Below are positions 38,661 to 51,579 of a stretch of DNA of 64,000 nt, in pieces. The notes below the pieces were generated by a model that saw only the letters and a program-made list of their open reading frames with translations, made no database searches and had not been told where the DNA came from. Source of the stretch: Alisma plantago-aquatica (lineage: Eukaryota; Streptophyta; Magnoliopsida; Alismatales; Alismataceae); assembly GCA_963693085.1 (NCBI GenBank), contig OY856413.1, positions 747,022,556-747,086,555 on the forward strand, in the 5' to 3' direction. The stretch's first letter is position 1. Every line of letters starts with the position of its first letter. A program made the position numbers and the translations under genes.

Positions 38661-40259
38661 CCACTCTATCATCTAGGGTATTAGTCAGAGCATCATCTAT
38701 TGTGTCTCCCTAGATATCACCAAGTGATGTCGGCCTCTAGGGTTTTTATAGTATTAGGTTAGACATCATCAACACCCTTATATTCTTTCTCCTATCAAGG
38801 TATCGACCTTACCACTACTTGGTGTTTCGGCCATGACTTCAAGGAGTGTGTCACACACTCCTTCACATGGTGTGTCAGCCTAGTAGTGTCACCCATCACA
38901 CTTGTGTTGGGCTAGAGGTGTGTCAGGCTACTAGGGTTAAGGCATATCGGGTTAACCCTATTGACTTCATAACTTCACCAATCTTTCAAGATATTGGCCT
39001 ACCCTCATCCTTAGCCTTAGGTGACAGACTAATCAACTATAATAATGATAGTCCTTCACATGTAGAGAACTGGTAATGGGCTAGGAACTCATGTATATCA
39101 GTTTTCCCTCACATAACCTTGTATCGAGTTAGGGTTTCTCAAACCAATATCAGTTTGTGCATGGGAGCTTCCATCATATTCAAGCTTCAACCCTTCATCC
39201 ATTAATACTCTAGTTCATGTAAAATAGCCCCATATATCCAATACATCTCATAGAATCATCATCCAATCAAGGGAAGTCAAAATTGAAAAGGAATCATCTA
39301 GTGTTGCATGATTGAAGGTGAATAATAATAGAGTTGAGTTCAAGTTATATAACCCACCTCAAGATCACCACTAGAGCTTCTAGCTTCAAAACTCCATGTT
39401 CCCAAGGTTGAAGATGGTCATGGCATTACCTTACAAAATATGCTAGACCTTCCTCTTTCTCCTTGAGCTCCTAGGGTCATCAACCAAGAAGGCGGTGATA
39501 AAATACTTGAAAGGTTTACTTGCTTGTAAAAAGAGGGGCTTATATAGTTGAGTTTCAAGAGAGAGTATATTTGAGGTGTCATCACCATATGTAACTAGGT
39601 GACACGTGTCCATGCATGGTCGAACCAAGAAACCATAATTATCTCGACATGCAAAACTCTTGTGGATAATTCAAATATGAGATATCCGCCATTGGGTATC
39701 TTGTTTGACAAGATATCACAACCCAGTATCACTTAATGTGCAAACTGATACAACTTTTGCAAGGGACATCTAAACCGATAGGCTTCACCTACTTGAGGTT
39801 CTTAGCTTAATATGAATACTTCCAAAAAGTTAGTAAAATGATATGGGACCTCCTCTATGGTTTCTAAACCGATAGGCACTCCCATATACTCTTCATAACT
39901 CGACACAACCTTATCTACGGTTCAAGATACTTAACATTCTTTGGTTCTTTCACCACCAAGAGTGCTATCACTCAACTAAGACTCAAAAAAGGCACCCCCT
40001 CCTTTATCTATCTTCTATATGATGCTAAGAGAGAGAATGGACACTCTATATATGGTAATTTTCACATCAACCCCATATTTAGGGTAAATTGCAATTTGTA
40101 CCAAAACTATCATATAAAGCACAAACAATCTTCAAACAAGCTCAAATTTGAAGCTTGAGCTTTCCTTAAATATTAATTAATTTTTAAGAGATTAATAAAA
40201 GGTTCTAATTATCTTAGTTAAGCAAGTGTTACCTCATAACCCAAGTCATGGGTTTTACA

Positions 40260-40299
40260 AGTTATCAACCCCTAAAAAGGATTTCATCCCCGAAATCTC
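40260..40299 (-). promoter_or_regulatory. Element D polypurine tract region
   Basis: On minus: GAGATTTCGGGGATGAAATC, then CTTTTTAGGGGTTGATAACT, immediately before the LTR start TGTAAAACCC. This is the standard Tekay/Del junction and fixes the element's strand. Confidence 0.85.
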
Positions 40300-41980
40300 A
40301 AGAAAAATGAGAAAGGTACTTCCTCTTTTAACTCTTCATTACATTTTTATGAAACCAACCAAAGGAATCTCAAAATAGTAAACTTACTTATGACTAAACA
40401 AGATTCTTATATAAAACATCTTCTATATCATAGTGATGTTATGGAACTTTATCCAAGATTAACATAAGATTTATCACATAGGATACACCCTTAGCTAACT
40501 CTACCACTTCTAGCTTGTAGAGTTAACATTATGTCAAGTCATACTTTCTTAACATAGAAACATTGTATGTACTTTGTACAACTCAGATGGAAACCCTAAC
40601 TCTTGAAGTCACCTTCACAACTTCAAACATTATAAGAGGAGGTTCAAATACATGGGAGTCATTATATTAATCCAAGGACAAAGTTAAGACTATAATTTCA
40701 AGGATATTAACCATCGAATTCTCATTATGAAACTTTTTTCTTGATCTCACATACCTATGGCACCTCTAAGATACTAGGATTTGTTACCTTGGTATCCATC
40801 ACATATGCCAAAAGGCATAACATTCATGTTCATTCAGCTTCTCAGCTGTCACTATTGATTCCAAACATATTTGGAAGAATCTTCCTATCATCTTGGAGGA
40901 TCTACAAAACATCATTATTCACAGATGTCACCATCTTGAAACCAAAGTCCAAGCCCCAACTAATAATGTTTAAGTATCCTTCTCAATGTCACCTCAAAAC
41001 CATTCATATAAAGTGATATGAGACTCACTTGAACATAACATCCCTGGAAGGGAAGTATATAAAGGAAACATACTTTCCCTTATCACCACAACACCATACA
41101 GGGATTGCTAATAGGGATATGGAGATTACCAACTTTCTTTGGTTATTATACTAGTTTTTACTTCTCATTTGTCATTCAATTTGGTTTCATCTTGGTTTCC
41201 TTACAATTGGCATAGGAACTGTAAGGATGATTACATGTCATTACCCTTCTTTGATTTTTTCTCTTCATGTTCATGAACATTTCTTTATTTTATGACATTT
41301 TTCATCTTTACATCATGGAAAGAATCATTATTCTTTACATATTCTTTATTGAGAAGGGAGCATCTTCCTTTTTTCCTTTCATATATCATGAGGATTACAC
41401 TTTATACTTTCTTCTACTCACAAGTTGGTCTGAGATTAGCTCAAGTTCCATTTTATCATAATGTAGAATGTGGTAGGAATTTCAGTGTCGTAATTCCAAT
41501 TTCATTATGCTCTTTACATTGCATCAAAATGACTACTTGATCGGAGTAGTAAAAAAGATAACAAGCTAAGAGTCCCATACCTTATCTTTAATAATTGAAT
41601 ACATGGCTAGGGTATTCAAGCACTAAGATTAGATAGTATGCACTTTGTTTTAAATCATGTTTCTTACCTTAAACATCTCTTTTAAGTTCTAAGACTTAGG
41701 ATATCTAGTTCTCTCCAGGTGTCTCTTTTACACCTCTTCCTCTTTTATATGAACATAAGAAATCGCAAAACATTTTAGAGAATGGTGGATAGAATATAAA
41801 TTCCATTCCTCTTCATCTCTTCCTCATGTCCCCAAAGTACTAGCTAAAGGAATGTTAACAACGACTATCCTTCTTATGATCAATAGGAAAAATAAAGAGA
41901 TATAAGTTAGAATGGAAAAGTTCTATCTCACTTGTTACCTATTATGGTTTATCTGGTTTCTAAGGTTGGCTCAATGCATA
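40300..41980 (-). pseudogene. Element D protease/RT debris
   Basis: On minus, around 40840-40720, frames give AEKLNEHECYAFW, then AYVMDTKVTNPSILEVP and VCEI. This is the chromovirus linker between protease and RT (family: cYAyLA-vvDt..-sleeIPVVcEFPDVFPEDLPGLPP). The match ends before the DVFP motif, and no RT core (FGLTNAPATF, YIDDIL), RNase H, integrase or chromodomain is visible before the polypurine tract. Plus-strand frames at 40741-41016, 41267-41461 and 41292-41540 are antisense reads. Confidence 0.6.
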
Positions 41981-41989
41981 GAGTCTAGT

Positions 41990-42950
41990 TGTCACCTATT
42001 GTCACCCTCGTCCTCTACTATCTAAAGTAGATGGACCAAATTTTGATGCATGACCACGTCCATGTCCTCCTGTTCCACTAAATTGTGGTCCTTGTGAACC
42101 TTGATGATTATGTCTTAGTTGTTGTGTCACCTTATTGTGTCTTTGTGGAAAAAACGGTATGGTATGACCAAAGTGTCCACACCTATAACATGTCTTACTC
42201 TCATACCATGGTCTTACCGGTCCCATCACTATCTTAGAAATTGAGGTTGAGGTTCCAACTATAGGTAAACTCCATCCTTTTTTGTTACTTGGTGACCACC
42301 GCGTTGGTATATTGGATACTTATTGTTACGGTGGCACTGAAAACTTTGGCTATTTAGAACCACCAAACAACTATTTATGTGACTGTGTAGACCTCTTTTT
42401 GAGGTTTGCCTCATTCTTCCCTATCATAGACCTTTCTATTTTCTATTCAGATTCCATGAATGTGGCAAATATCTCTCTCTATTTTCCAAAGCAGCTATCG
42501 AGGTAGACATCTCAGCATTCAATCCTTTCTCAAAATGTCGGATCCTCTCAAACTGCAAGATCTTTTGTCTAAGTATGTTTGTAGAAAGTACCTACTGACG
42601 AACTCACATCAGAATTCCTTCCATCCGATCTCAACATCATGCCTTTTCTCCTCTTTAATGGCCCACCAATGGCGAACACTACCCTTCAAAAGGTACACAT
42701 CATGCTTGACTTTGTCAGTATCTGGAATACTAAGGATCTTGAAATCCTTTTCTAACTTAGTGATCCAGAGATCGACATCTATTGGGTTAGCTGTTCTAGC
42801 ATATTCTATAGCTCCTCCACGATGTAGCCATTCAACGGTCTTACCAAAACCCAAAAATTCTATATTGGAAACTAGTGCCCTAGGTTGTATTGCTAGTCTT
42901 CGGTCCACTATATGCATCACTATTATCATAACCTACCCAATGAGAGTATG
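41990..42950 (-). pseudogene. Element D chromovirus gag remnant
   Basis: Read on minus, the open frame 42929-42609 (106 codons) holds the Tekay-type Gag core: NPIDVDLWITKLEKDFKIL, then KVKHDVYLLKGSVRHWWAI (family: DP-x-A--Wl--iEkiF, then kV--a---L-g-A--WW). The second open frame, 42229-42002, is the C-terminal nucleocapsid: CYRCGHFGHTIPFFP followed by a Gly/Gln-rich tail. The CX2CX4HX4C zinc knuckle keeps CCH, but the last Cys is Phe. The two frames were one Gag; the roughly 380 bases between them contain stops. Gag would coat the RNA in cytoplasmic particles. Confidence 0.85.
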
Positions 42951-43204
42951 AAAAGTGGGGTTCTCAATCATGACTGGATCGGGTTGGGGATTCTCACACA
43001 CTCATTCTTCTCTTGCCTGATCCCTTACACCTTCTCCTAGTGCAACAATATTTCTTTTAGCAATATGTTCATCATGTTCTCTAGACATCTTTAAGCTTTA
43101 TCCTTTCTTCTGCATTAGTAGAAGTCACTATTAGACATACTGGAGGATGCTAGAATAGACTCAACAACCTTAGTCCTATGTCCCAGTAGAATCAGTGAAC
43201 CTAT

Positions 43205-43217
43205 AGCTTTGATACCA
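43205..43217 (-). promoter_or_regulatory. Element D primer-binding site (initiator Met tRNA)
   Basis: TGGTATCAAAGCT on minus; one base differs from TGGTATCAGAGC. It lies five bases from the LTR end at 43223, marking the right-hand LTR as the 5' LTR. Confidence 0.8.
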
Positions 43218-43222
43218 AAAAT

Positions 43223-45185
43223 TTTGACGACCTCTTCAAACCGTCAGTGACATCACACAAAACTATGCAGAAATAACCATTAGCAGCGGATTACCCAAAA
43301 TCACTAAAACTTAAAACTTTTTACCAAGAGATCCACTACCAGGAAACTCTTTACAGAAAGAACCAAAGACATATATACATCATGGTTCACTTCATTCATA
43401 CATCATTCTATCACATCACAAGGATATGAGATATCAGTTGATTTACCAACACATATAGAAAAGCAACATTAAACATTGAGGCATTCTAGAAAAAATCTCA
43501 GAACAATTATAAAATTGTTTACGCACTATCTCCCAAGGACCTGAGAGTACAGAGATGACACATAGGACTCTATTTATACAAGACACATAATAGTACACTC
43601 AACCTGAGTTGTTACTACTGTCCTTGTTGTTGCTATCTTATCTCTACTACACGATCTCTACCTCCTCATGCACATCCACCTAAAAAGTTGTGGAACCCAT
43701 GGGGTGAGATAAAAGTCCCAGTGAGAGATATAACTCTCTGCCAACAATATTATTATCACAAATAAATTTTCATGAAAGAGAGCATAAGAAACCTTTATTG
43801 AATTAAACATGTATAACTACTTGTTATATGCAGAGTAGACCAATAGATCATCTAACCACTTTTAAAAGAAATCGGATGAACATGTATACCATTTATCAAC
43901 TATGACATACATAAGTAATTACAACTTCATTCAATGTTTCCATATTTGAGGTGTAAGAAAATATGCTACATTGTTGATTACATCTTTCATCAATCAATCA
44001 TATTCCCTAGAGAAATGAGGTATATCACTCATGCTCCAAACAACCTAAATTAGATAGCATTAGTTCCATACAAGGTCCATAGAAGAGTCAGAATCCATGA
44101 CCTATCCTTTCTCGGTCAGAACGAGATTACTGGCAGTGACATTATTAGTCAAACTGCAATTTATCTAGCCAGGGTATATTGGTTCATTGCTAGACAGATA
44201 CAACCCGTAGTTTTTCCCTCATCAGGGTATGACCCATAGTCAATCTCGATTGTCTTAGGGTATGGTCAGTAGCCAATCCTGGTTGCATGGTCTACAACCA
44301 CACTCTTGTTAGGGTATGGCCTGCAACCAATCCTATGAGTTAAGGATACAAGGAGAAACCTCATCTTTCACCCCACATATTGAACAATATGTGCTTCCAG
44401 TTCCCACAGGAATTGCTCGTTTCACCATTCAACAAGTTCTGACACTGAATGGATCTATGGCCAAGTAAACTGCATTTTTAGTTTCTCTTGATAAGTTAAG
44501 TTCATTACAGCATCTTTTAGCATAAATCAAGTTACAAGCATGGATTATAGATAAATGCTATAAAGATAGGTGTAATACATTTTCAAGGAATCTAGTATCA
44601 ATTGGAACACATCTTGTTACACCCATCTTGGGATCTCAATCCCTTGTACACATTACTGGGAATCACATCCCTTTACATTTTAATTATCAGGATCACATGT
44701 TTTGGGTATCAAACCCTCAGTTCATCATGGATTAGTGTCACCTCTTACCAGGATACAATCATCTATGGGTCATCAGACCCATATATATATATATATATAT
44801 ATATTATACTTATTGTACAAATATTTCACATGGCTCACAAGGCCTATTGAATCTGTATCATACTAAATCATCATAGCTCATACCTGGCTATGATCATCAT
44901 CTCATAATACAAGTATGGTTAGGATTTCATGGGAAAAGAAATATCAAGTAAGTATCATACCATGCCATTAAGAGAATCATTCAAACTGCAACCCTTCCAT
45001 AATTAGGGTTAGGGTTTCCCCTTGTAACCAATTAGGGTTTTCAAGTACATATTTAACAACCAAACCCCAATTCATGTAATAAAAACTTATATTATTGCCA
45101 TAAGTATTCAAGCATACTTAATTAATCTCATTAATTATCATTAATTGATTATCAACTTGAGGTATTATCCTTATCATATGAGTAG
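43223..45185 (-). repeat. Element D 5' LTR, distal part
   Basis: This first piece of the right-hand LTR matches 36053-38100 of the left LTR, with the shorter (AT)n at 44780-44804. It is interrupted at 45186 by element E (TSD AGTAG). A short TTAGGGTTAGGGTTT stretch near 45004-45018 is plain LTR sequence; the left LTR has a shorter version at the same place. Confidence 0.9.
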
Positions 45186-48100
45186 TGTGAGACCCCTAAC
45201 CCTACTTAATGAACATAATTGAATGTTTAGAAGCTTGATCTAATCTTTTTACATGCTTTGGAATCACAAGACAAGCTTAAGTTTAAAATTTGGTCCAATT
45301 TGGACATTGTATGAGCAAGTTATGCAATTTTAGGTATGTTCTGGACTTATTTACAATTTACCCAATTGGAAGTTTTTCTTTGTATAATTTCACAAGAATT
45401 ACAATCCTTATAGTTTTCCTTGACATTCTCGAATTTGATGGTCTATGGGGCTCCTAGTTGTTCTTGGTTTGGAGGTGTTCCTCTTTAAGGACATTTTAGG
45501 GGTTTTCCCTTTTATGGATAAGGATAAGAGTAATGGTAACGATAAGGATAAGGATAAGGGCCAATATAAGGATAATGATAAAGATAAGGATAAGGGTATG
45601 GATAAAGGAGAGGAAGTGTAGGTGGAAAGTGATGGAGGTGTTGCATGGACATAGAATCTCTAGGCTATGGACACATGGAAAGCTCATGGACACCTCATGC
45701 TTGACCCCTTCTTTATCCATGAAGCTATATATACCCCTTCATATATCCAAATCAAGATCATTGCTCACTACCTCTATCCTCTATCTTAGATCACGGGCCT
45801 TTCTCTATTTGGCTGCATAAAAAAGTGGTCTAAGGTAGAATACAACCTCTTTTTGGATAAGAAAGTCTCTAAGAGTTCCATCTAGCCCTACCTAGGGTTT
45901 CTAAGGTCATCTTCTAGGATTTTTGACCAAGGAGAGTTGTTTTCTTACTTCCTTCTCTATTTTTCTTGCTCTTCTCCTTCCTTAGACCTTACTCCAGGTT
46001 GGAACTCTGATGTTCCATGGTAAAAGTTGCTTTAGATCTCAATATCCTACCTTTCTTGCTTCTTCTTCTAGGATTTTGATTCTTTGTGAAGAAGAGTGCA
46101 TGCTTGGCCGAGTTCAGAGCTTCCTCTTGGGTTTTCTACCTTTTTGTCTCGAGTTTCTTTCTGCTAGAAGTCTATTCTTCTCAGTAGATAAGATTTTTAT
46201 AACCCTCTTTGTTTATATTGGTTACTATAAGCTTGTTAGCTCATGTTCTTGCTTAAAAATGGTGATTTAAGCATTAAGAAGCTAAACTAGTTTGGGACTT
46301 CGATTTTTATGGTGTTTCCTATTTTGTTTCCAGTTCTAGATGAACCTGTAATCATGTACATGTTCTTCCTAAGGAAGCATATGACTTAGTTCAGGTTGGT
46401 ATCACCACCTATGGTGCTAAGCACCTATCAACCGATGGTCCATATTAGGGTTTCTAGGTTATTTTCTCTCCTAAATACATCACTCGATGGTGTAGTCTTC
46501 ATGACAACCAAAGGTGGTAACCAAGGGTTATGAAAGATAATGTGAACTGATAATCACACCTCAGGTCATTGTTAGGCTCTCTTGGAATCTCAATTAGAAA
46601 TGGTTTGATTCTCTAATGATTTTATCAATCAATGATGACATTAGCTTAACATCTGATGGTGTTAAATGAATATAGTGTTGATCTAACAATCGATGGTGAC
46701 TTAATGATCACAACTAATAGTGGATCAGGTCATCGCCACATATGGTGAGTTAAGGAGATAATTGTAGATTCTACCAAACCTTAAACCAATGGTTCATTAG
46801 TTCAATTGATCTAATGGTTAGACCTATACTTCAATTGATAACTTTGAACAATAAAATCGACCCAATAAATTATATTGGATGCTTCAACATCCAATGGATT
46901 AGAATGAGCCCCATTATATTATAGGTGGGTCCTAGTAATGAGAATTCGATGGTTCAATATCATTAATTTGTTGTTATACCTTTGCTCTCCTATAGTTATA
47001 TTAGATAAATGACCATCATAAGTGGGTGTGTAACTTCAATGTGATGTAGTTTGCTATACCTAGCCTTAATGTAATTAAATGATGATGATTGGTTATAATC
47101 ATCCCTCTTTCATGATTAATGTGATAATGTATTACACTCTTCTTGTGTCTAAACCACAAGGTAGCGGTATTTGAATATCACAGTGCCTTTCCATAATAAT
47201 AATACCTATGGACACATATTTGTTGATGATCTTTTGAGCCCTGTATAAGGAATGGAATGATAAGGATAACCTTGATATGAATAATGTGATGGTCTTAATG
47301 ACCTTTGGGTAGGTTTGAAGCCCTGATTGAGGTGGAATCCTCTTCATGTTTCAATAATGGTTAAAATCCTGGAACTTATGATAAGATATTGGTATCTTAT
47401 AATAGTATGGTGACAAGTGTGGTCCATTATCTTATAATGGATGATAGTATGTGGTAAAGTGATAAACATTTATACCTCAAACATTTTATATCTTTTTAAG
47501 TTGCAATAGCCATACTCTTTCTAGAAATAAACTAGGGTTTGTATGTCTATTTGTATGATGAAGCCTTAATTCACCAAATTGGCAATAATTAATCAAGTAA
47601 AATTCTAATCATGTAGTGCCCTGTGCCATAGATTCGTCTGAGTGTCAGAACTTGTTAGATGGTGAAATGAGTATTCCTAAGGGAAACTCAGAGCGCATAC
47701 TGTTGAGTATGTGGGGTGCTTATCATCCTGACACCAAGTGTTTTGGGAGTATGGTTGCAGTCATATCTAGCCCGCTTTTTGAGAATGACTACGGTCGGGT
47801 CTAAGTGATTATAACATGATGTGATTAGAGGACAAATATGGTTGTACCTCAATGATTGGGTTTGAATACCCTGGATGCTAGTGTTGTGACCTGTACTAAG
47901 GTAGGCTAGTTACATGACTATATGTCAATGTTTTGCAGTTTGACTATATATCATTGTAGTATAGACTCGTACTGACTGAGTATGGAGAAGATCTTGGAGT
48001 ATGATTCTTCCTAGATCTTATATGGAACTGATTGCGACCAAGCGTTGGTCAGTTGGTCTTTGAGTGGTACAACTCAAACTTACGTGTAGCATATCTGTTT

Positions 48101-49215
48101 AGGGTTATACACAACGCCTCACATTGGATGATAACCCTTGTTTGATCTTCTTATATAGAGATGATATATAGTAAATGAGAGATGATAGATATGCTTGTGT
48201 TGTAGATGTGCTCATGTTGTAAACATTTTTATGTTGTCACTGATATTAATATTATGCTTTTAGCAATGACTAATACTGCTAGCCATGCCTATGTATTTAG
48301 GAATGCTTAAATTTCTAATTATGCTTATACAATTAGTTGTGCTATGATGTTAACTCTACTTACTATGTAGATGGGTTCACTTTATTAGATATGCCAGTCT
48401 TGATAGCCATGCCATACTACTAGTCATATTAGAGATGCTTATGCTTCTAGATTGCTTGTGTTATTAGTAAGGCATATGATGATAGTCAAATCAATGATTA
48501 TGATTGTTATTAGATGCAATCTTGTGAAACCTGAGTAGATATATGATAAAAGAAATCGATTTATATGTTACATATATATACATTGATAATCATACTTGTT
48601 GCTTAGCTTATTTGCTTAATTGTTTAGTACGCTTAAACTGTTCAAACTACTCAATTGACTATTAAATACTCCAACTTCTCAGTTATTTACTGTTTAATAT
48701 GATGTTATCAATATATGTTGAAGAGATTTATATCACTCGTTGGGACTAGGTCTCACCTCGTGGATCTCCACATGTTTTAGGTGATCGACAGCAGTGACAA
48801 CAGTATCATGACAGTGAGAAGAATCTGAGGTAATAAATCCTATAGATGGTTGTTTAGTTGTCTAGTGTGTCCTAGAGTCGTCCCTGTACTCTCAGGTCCA
48901 GATGAAAAGTTTGTATACGATGATTCGATTGAATCAAGCTTTTGATAGTATGTTGATGCTTGTATATGTTGAATATGTGAATAGTGTACCTTTGCAATGT
49001 TTATGTTGTAGTTGAGGCTACATGTTAGTTGTAAAGAATATTGAGCATTATGCAAATTAAAGCAAGTTGATGGGCTTTTATATAAATGTTTCTGAGCAAA
49101 TTGGGAATATTTAAAATCAGTTTTAATTTACCCTATTTTCTGGGTTTCTGTTTAATTAAGAAGTAAATGTGTTTTGTGTTTTGAGTAATCTCATTTAGTG
49201 TAACGGGTTCTTACA
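45186..49215 (+). repeat. Element E 5' LTR, 4030 bp
   Basis: Contains a GATAAG hexamer array (about 45517-45600), a TATA box GCTATATATACCCC (45722-45735), and a stretch at 46420-46950 where an ATGGTG/GATGGT word recurs many times. Frames at 45496-45820 (both strands), 46010-46270, 47132-47347 and 47616-47804 fall within it; some recur in the partner LTR because the DNA does, but none carries a domain. Confidence 0.92.
45517..45600. repeat. GATAAG hexamer array in element E LTR
   Basis: Imperfect GATAAG/GATAAT units. The partner copy is at 51928-52022. Translated, it gives Ile-Arg or Ile-Leu runs, which explains the odd basic and hydrophobic frames here. Confidence 0.88.
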
Positions 49216-49232
49216 AGTTGAGGTATCAGAGC
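49216..49232 (+). promoter_or_regulatory. Element E primer-binding site, damaged
   Basis: AGTTGAGGTATCAGAGC follows the LTR. Removing two bases (AG) after AGTTG restores the AGTTGGTATCAGAGC seen in element C, so the initiator-Met site is broken by a small insertion. Confidence 0.78.
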
Positions 49233-50169
49233 TTTAGGTTCGTTGAATCTATAGGGACACTAGGACTTAGGACTAGGTTGATGTCTAAGTTAGGAATATG
49301 ACATAAAAACATTGTGCATACTGCCTAATCTCAGTACTTGGATGCTCTGGCCAGGTATTCATGTATTGAAGAAAAGTTAAGTATGGAACTCTTAGATTGC
49401 TATCTTTTTTATTACTCTAATCAAGTAGTCATTTTGAGACAATTTAAAGAGCATAAAAAATCAGAAATCACTGTGCAAATATCTCAATCTTACTGTAAAG
49501 AAGATGAAAATTTCATCATAACCTATCAAAACTTGAATATTTGGTAACTATAAGAGAAATATACAACACCATGAGACCTTAATCTGAAAATAGATAATCT
49601 AGAGAGGATTTCTTGAAGTTGTAATACAAGAAGATAATAAAGTAAAAGATAGATAAGTGTATGCTAATAAAGTGATTCCAGGTACGAAATTCACATAAGA
49701 TGGAGAGGACTCCTGTGATAAGCATAATATGAGAAGATGAATGAGAATAATGGTAGATGAATAAAGTGGAACCTGACTTAATCTCAGACCAACCTATGTG
49801 TGTAAGAAGTGCTAATGTAAAATCTTCATGACATATGAAAGAAATTAAGGGAGATGATCCATATCTAATGAAGAAAATGTGGAATATGATGATCTATTCA
49901 TTGATAAGTGGTTGAGAAACATAATAACATGAAAGGACATACATATAAATGATGAAGAGTTTATAAGAAAATAGCAATGATATGTAATAATCTTAATAAT
50001 TCCTATGCTAATGGCAAGGAACCCAAGCTGTAAAAGGATAACATGATGCATAAAAAGTGTAACTTTCATGGGGAAGATAGAATTGGTTACCTTTTGTGAG
50101 TGACTCCTGGACAATGTTTTAGTGATGTTGGGAGTGTGCTCCCCTTTATGTTCTTCCTTTTAGAGGCGT
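49233..50169 (+). other. Element E internal region before protease
   Basis: The gag should lie here, but I find no WW or CCHC motif. The frame 49338-49547 (69 codons, starting MDALARYSCIEEKL) might be a gag residue; the rest is stop-rich. Confidence 0.45.
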
Positions 50170-50800
50170 ATCCTCCAAGTGAATCTCATGGCACTTGGTA
50201 TTCATGGATTTGTTGTAATCCTGCAATGGATATCTTGATATGATGTGTGATTGCCTTGGACTATAGTTCAAAAATCTTTATGGTATGTAAGGAGCATGTT
50301 TTTTTAGCCTTCCAAGAGTTAAGGGGATTCCTCCTAGGTAATGATATTATGGAGTGGATGAAACTAGGTTATGAGTTCTTTATAGCATGTGTAGTGGATA
50401 CCAAGGTAATGAATCCTAGTATCCAGAGTGTATCAGTTATATATGACTTAAAGATATCTATTAGATGAGTTGTTCAGTGTTCCTCTCCTATAGAGATGGA
50501 GAGAGAGTTGATGTGGATCTTCCAAGTGTTGTTTTGGAAAAGAAGAATGATTCTATAATGTTGTGTATGGTTCAGTGATAGCTGGGCAGACAAGTATCAA
50601 GGATAATTGTCCCGTTGATCAACATACTTGTGTTACCATGTTCCTTTAAGATAAATCTAGGATCATAATATCAATGAATAAGAGTTAAGTGGATGACATA
50701 AGTTGCATGACCATGATGATTTTAGGGTTATCTCGTTTAGACTAACCAATGTACCAATATAATTTATGAATAGGAGGTACAAAGTGTTCATATTAAATCT
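50170..50800 (+). pseudogene. Element E protease-RT remnant
   Basis: The frame 50247-50468 (73 codons) reads IALDYSSKIFMVCKEHVFLA, then FFIACVVDTKVMNPSIQSVS. This is the end of the Tekay-type aspartic protease (family: a-iDC..-kvvfr-pge-ef-f-g) and the linker to RT (cxAfLA-VVDTkk). Just upstream, FVVILQWIS corresponds to FDVILGMDWL. The segment near 50715-50790 reads DFRVISFRLTNVPI-FMN; family members read YxFLVMPFGLTNAPATFMN, the RT palm motif before YIDD. The distance between protease and palm is shorter than normal, so RT fingers are deleted. RNase H and integrase are not recognisable before the polypurine tract. Confidence 0.72.
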
Positions 50801-51540
50801 CATAAGTTGTGACAAGTTTTGAGTGATGACATCTAAAAGTATTTCAGAGATGATCAGTAACATCATTAACATCTTGTTAAACCATAAGAATGTTGAATCA
50901 ACTATACTCATGTGTGACAAGTTCAACAAGAGTGAGTTGGGGTTAACTAGAGTATCCTCTTGGATGTTATGATACATCTACTAAGTGTGTTCTTTGAATC
51001 ATGGGAAGATGAAGACAATTTTATTACCCTACCCCTAACAAGGTCAATCAGTAAGTTATATTTCTTAACGGTTGCAAACAAGTGTGTGATTCTTCAACTA
51101 GACTGATGTCCAGTCCTTCATGAAGATGATTGAAAAATCTTACAAGAACATATGTCTTATAGTTCTTGACAATTAGGGGATGCTCATTGTATTGATTGAG
51201 TTGCTAAAGGAGCATAGAGATGAAACTTTATAAAGTTACATATGATAATAGAGACATGATGTTTCATGTTGGTAAGAGCCAACAAATATGACCTCTAAGG
51301 GATGTTTGGTATAATAGACAATTTAGTTCAGGATGACATTTGGAGTCCCAAGTTGAAATGTACTACCAAACCTGTACAGGTGGCACAACAATTCTTATGT
51401 TGAACCAAGGTGACACATGCAAGACTTGAGGGAGCAGAATATGTCTTGTATTATAATAATGTGACATCACTAGGTGATGAAAGTAACCATGTGTTAGATT
51501 TAGGATGATGTGCATGAGAAGTGTCCATCTATGTGTATTG
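50801..51540 (+). other. Element E pol debris, no motif
   Basis: Stop-rich DNA between the RT palm remnant and the polypurine tract. RNase H, integrase and chromodomain should lie here; nothing convincing is readable by eye. Confidence 0.45.
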
Positions 51541-51579
51541 TGGATTTCGGGGGCGAAATCTCTATTAGGGGTTTATGGT
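51541..51579 (+). promoter_or_regulatory. Element E polypurine tract region
   Basis: TGGATTTCGGGGGCGAAATC, then TCTATTAGGGGTTTATGGT, directly before the LTR start TGTGAGACCCC. This is nearly the full Tekay/Del junction motif. Confidence 0.87.

Larger units (their letters stand above)
36053..40259 (-). repeat. Element D 3' LTR, 4207 bp
   Basis: On minus it starts TGTAAAACCCATGACTTGG and ends GAGGTCATCAAA, next to TSD ATATG. The TATA-like box CTATATAAGCCCC lies at 39550-39538 on minus. It carries a 64-base (AT)n run at 37653-37716 and TCGGCC-type tandem repeats at 38220-38660. Frames 37322-37606, 37477-37722 and 38846-39076 on plus are antisense or repeat reads of the LTR. Confidence 0.9.

Noticed and set aside
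45004..45018. TTAGGGTTAGGGTTT as an interstitial telomere
   Set aside because: Only two units, situated inside an LTR whose partner copy has one unit at the same place; chance repeat growth is enough.
45496..45820. Basic Ile-Arg-rich small protein
   Set aside because: It reads the GATAAG array in an LTR; the partner LTR has the same frame at 51945-52178 only because the DNA is repeated.
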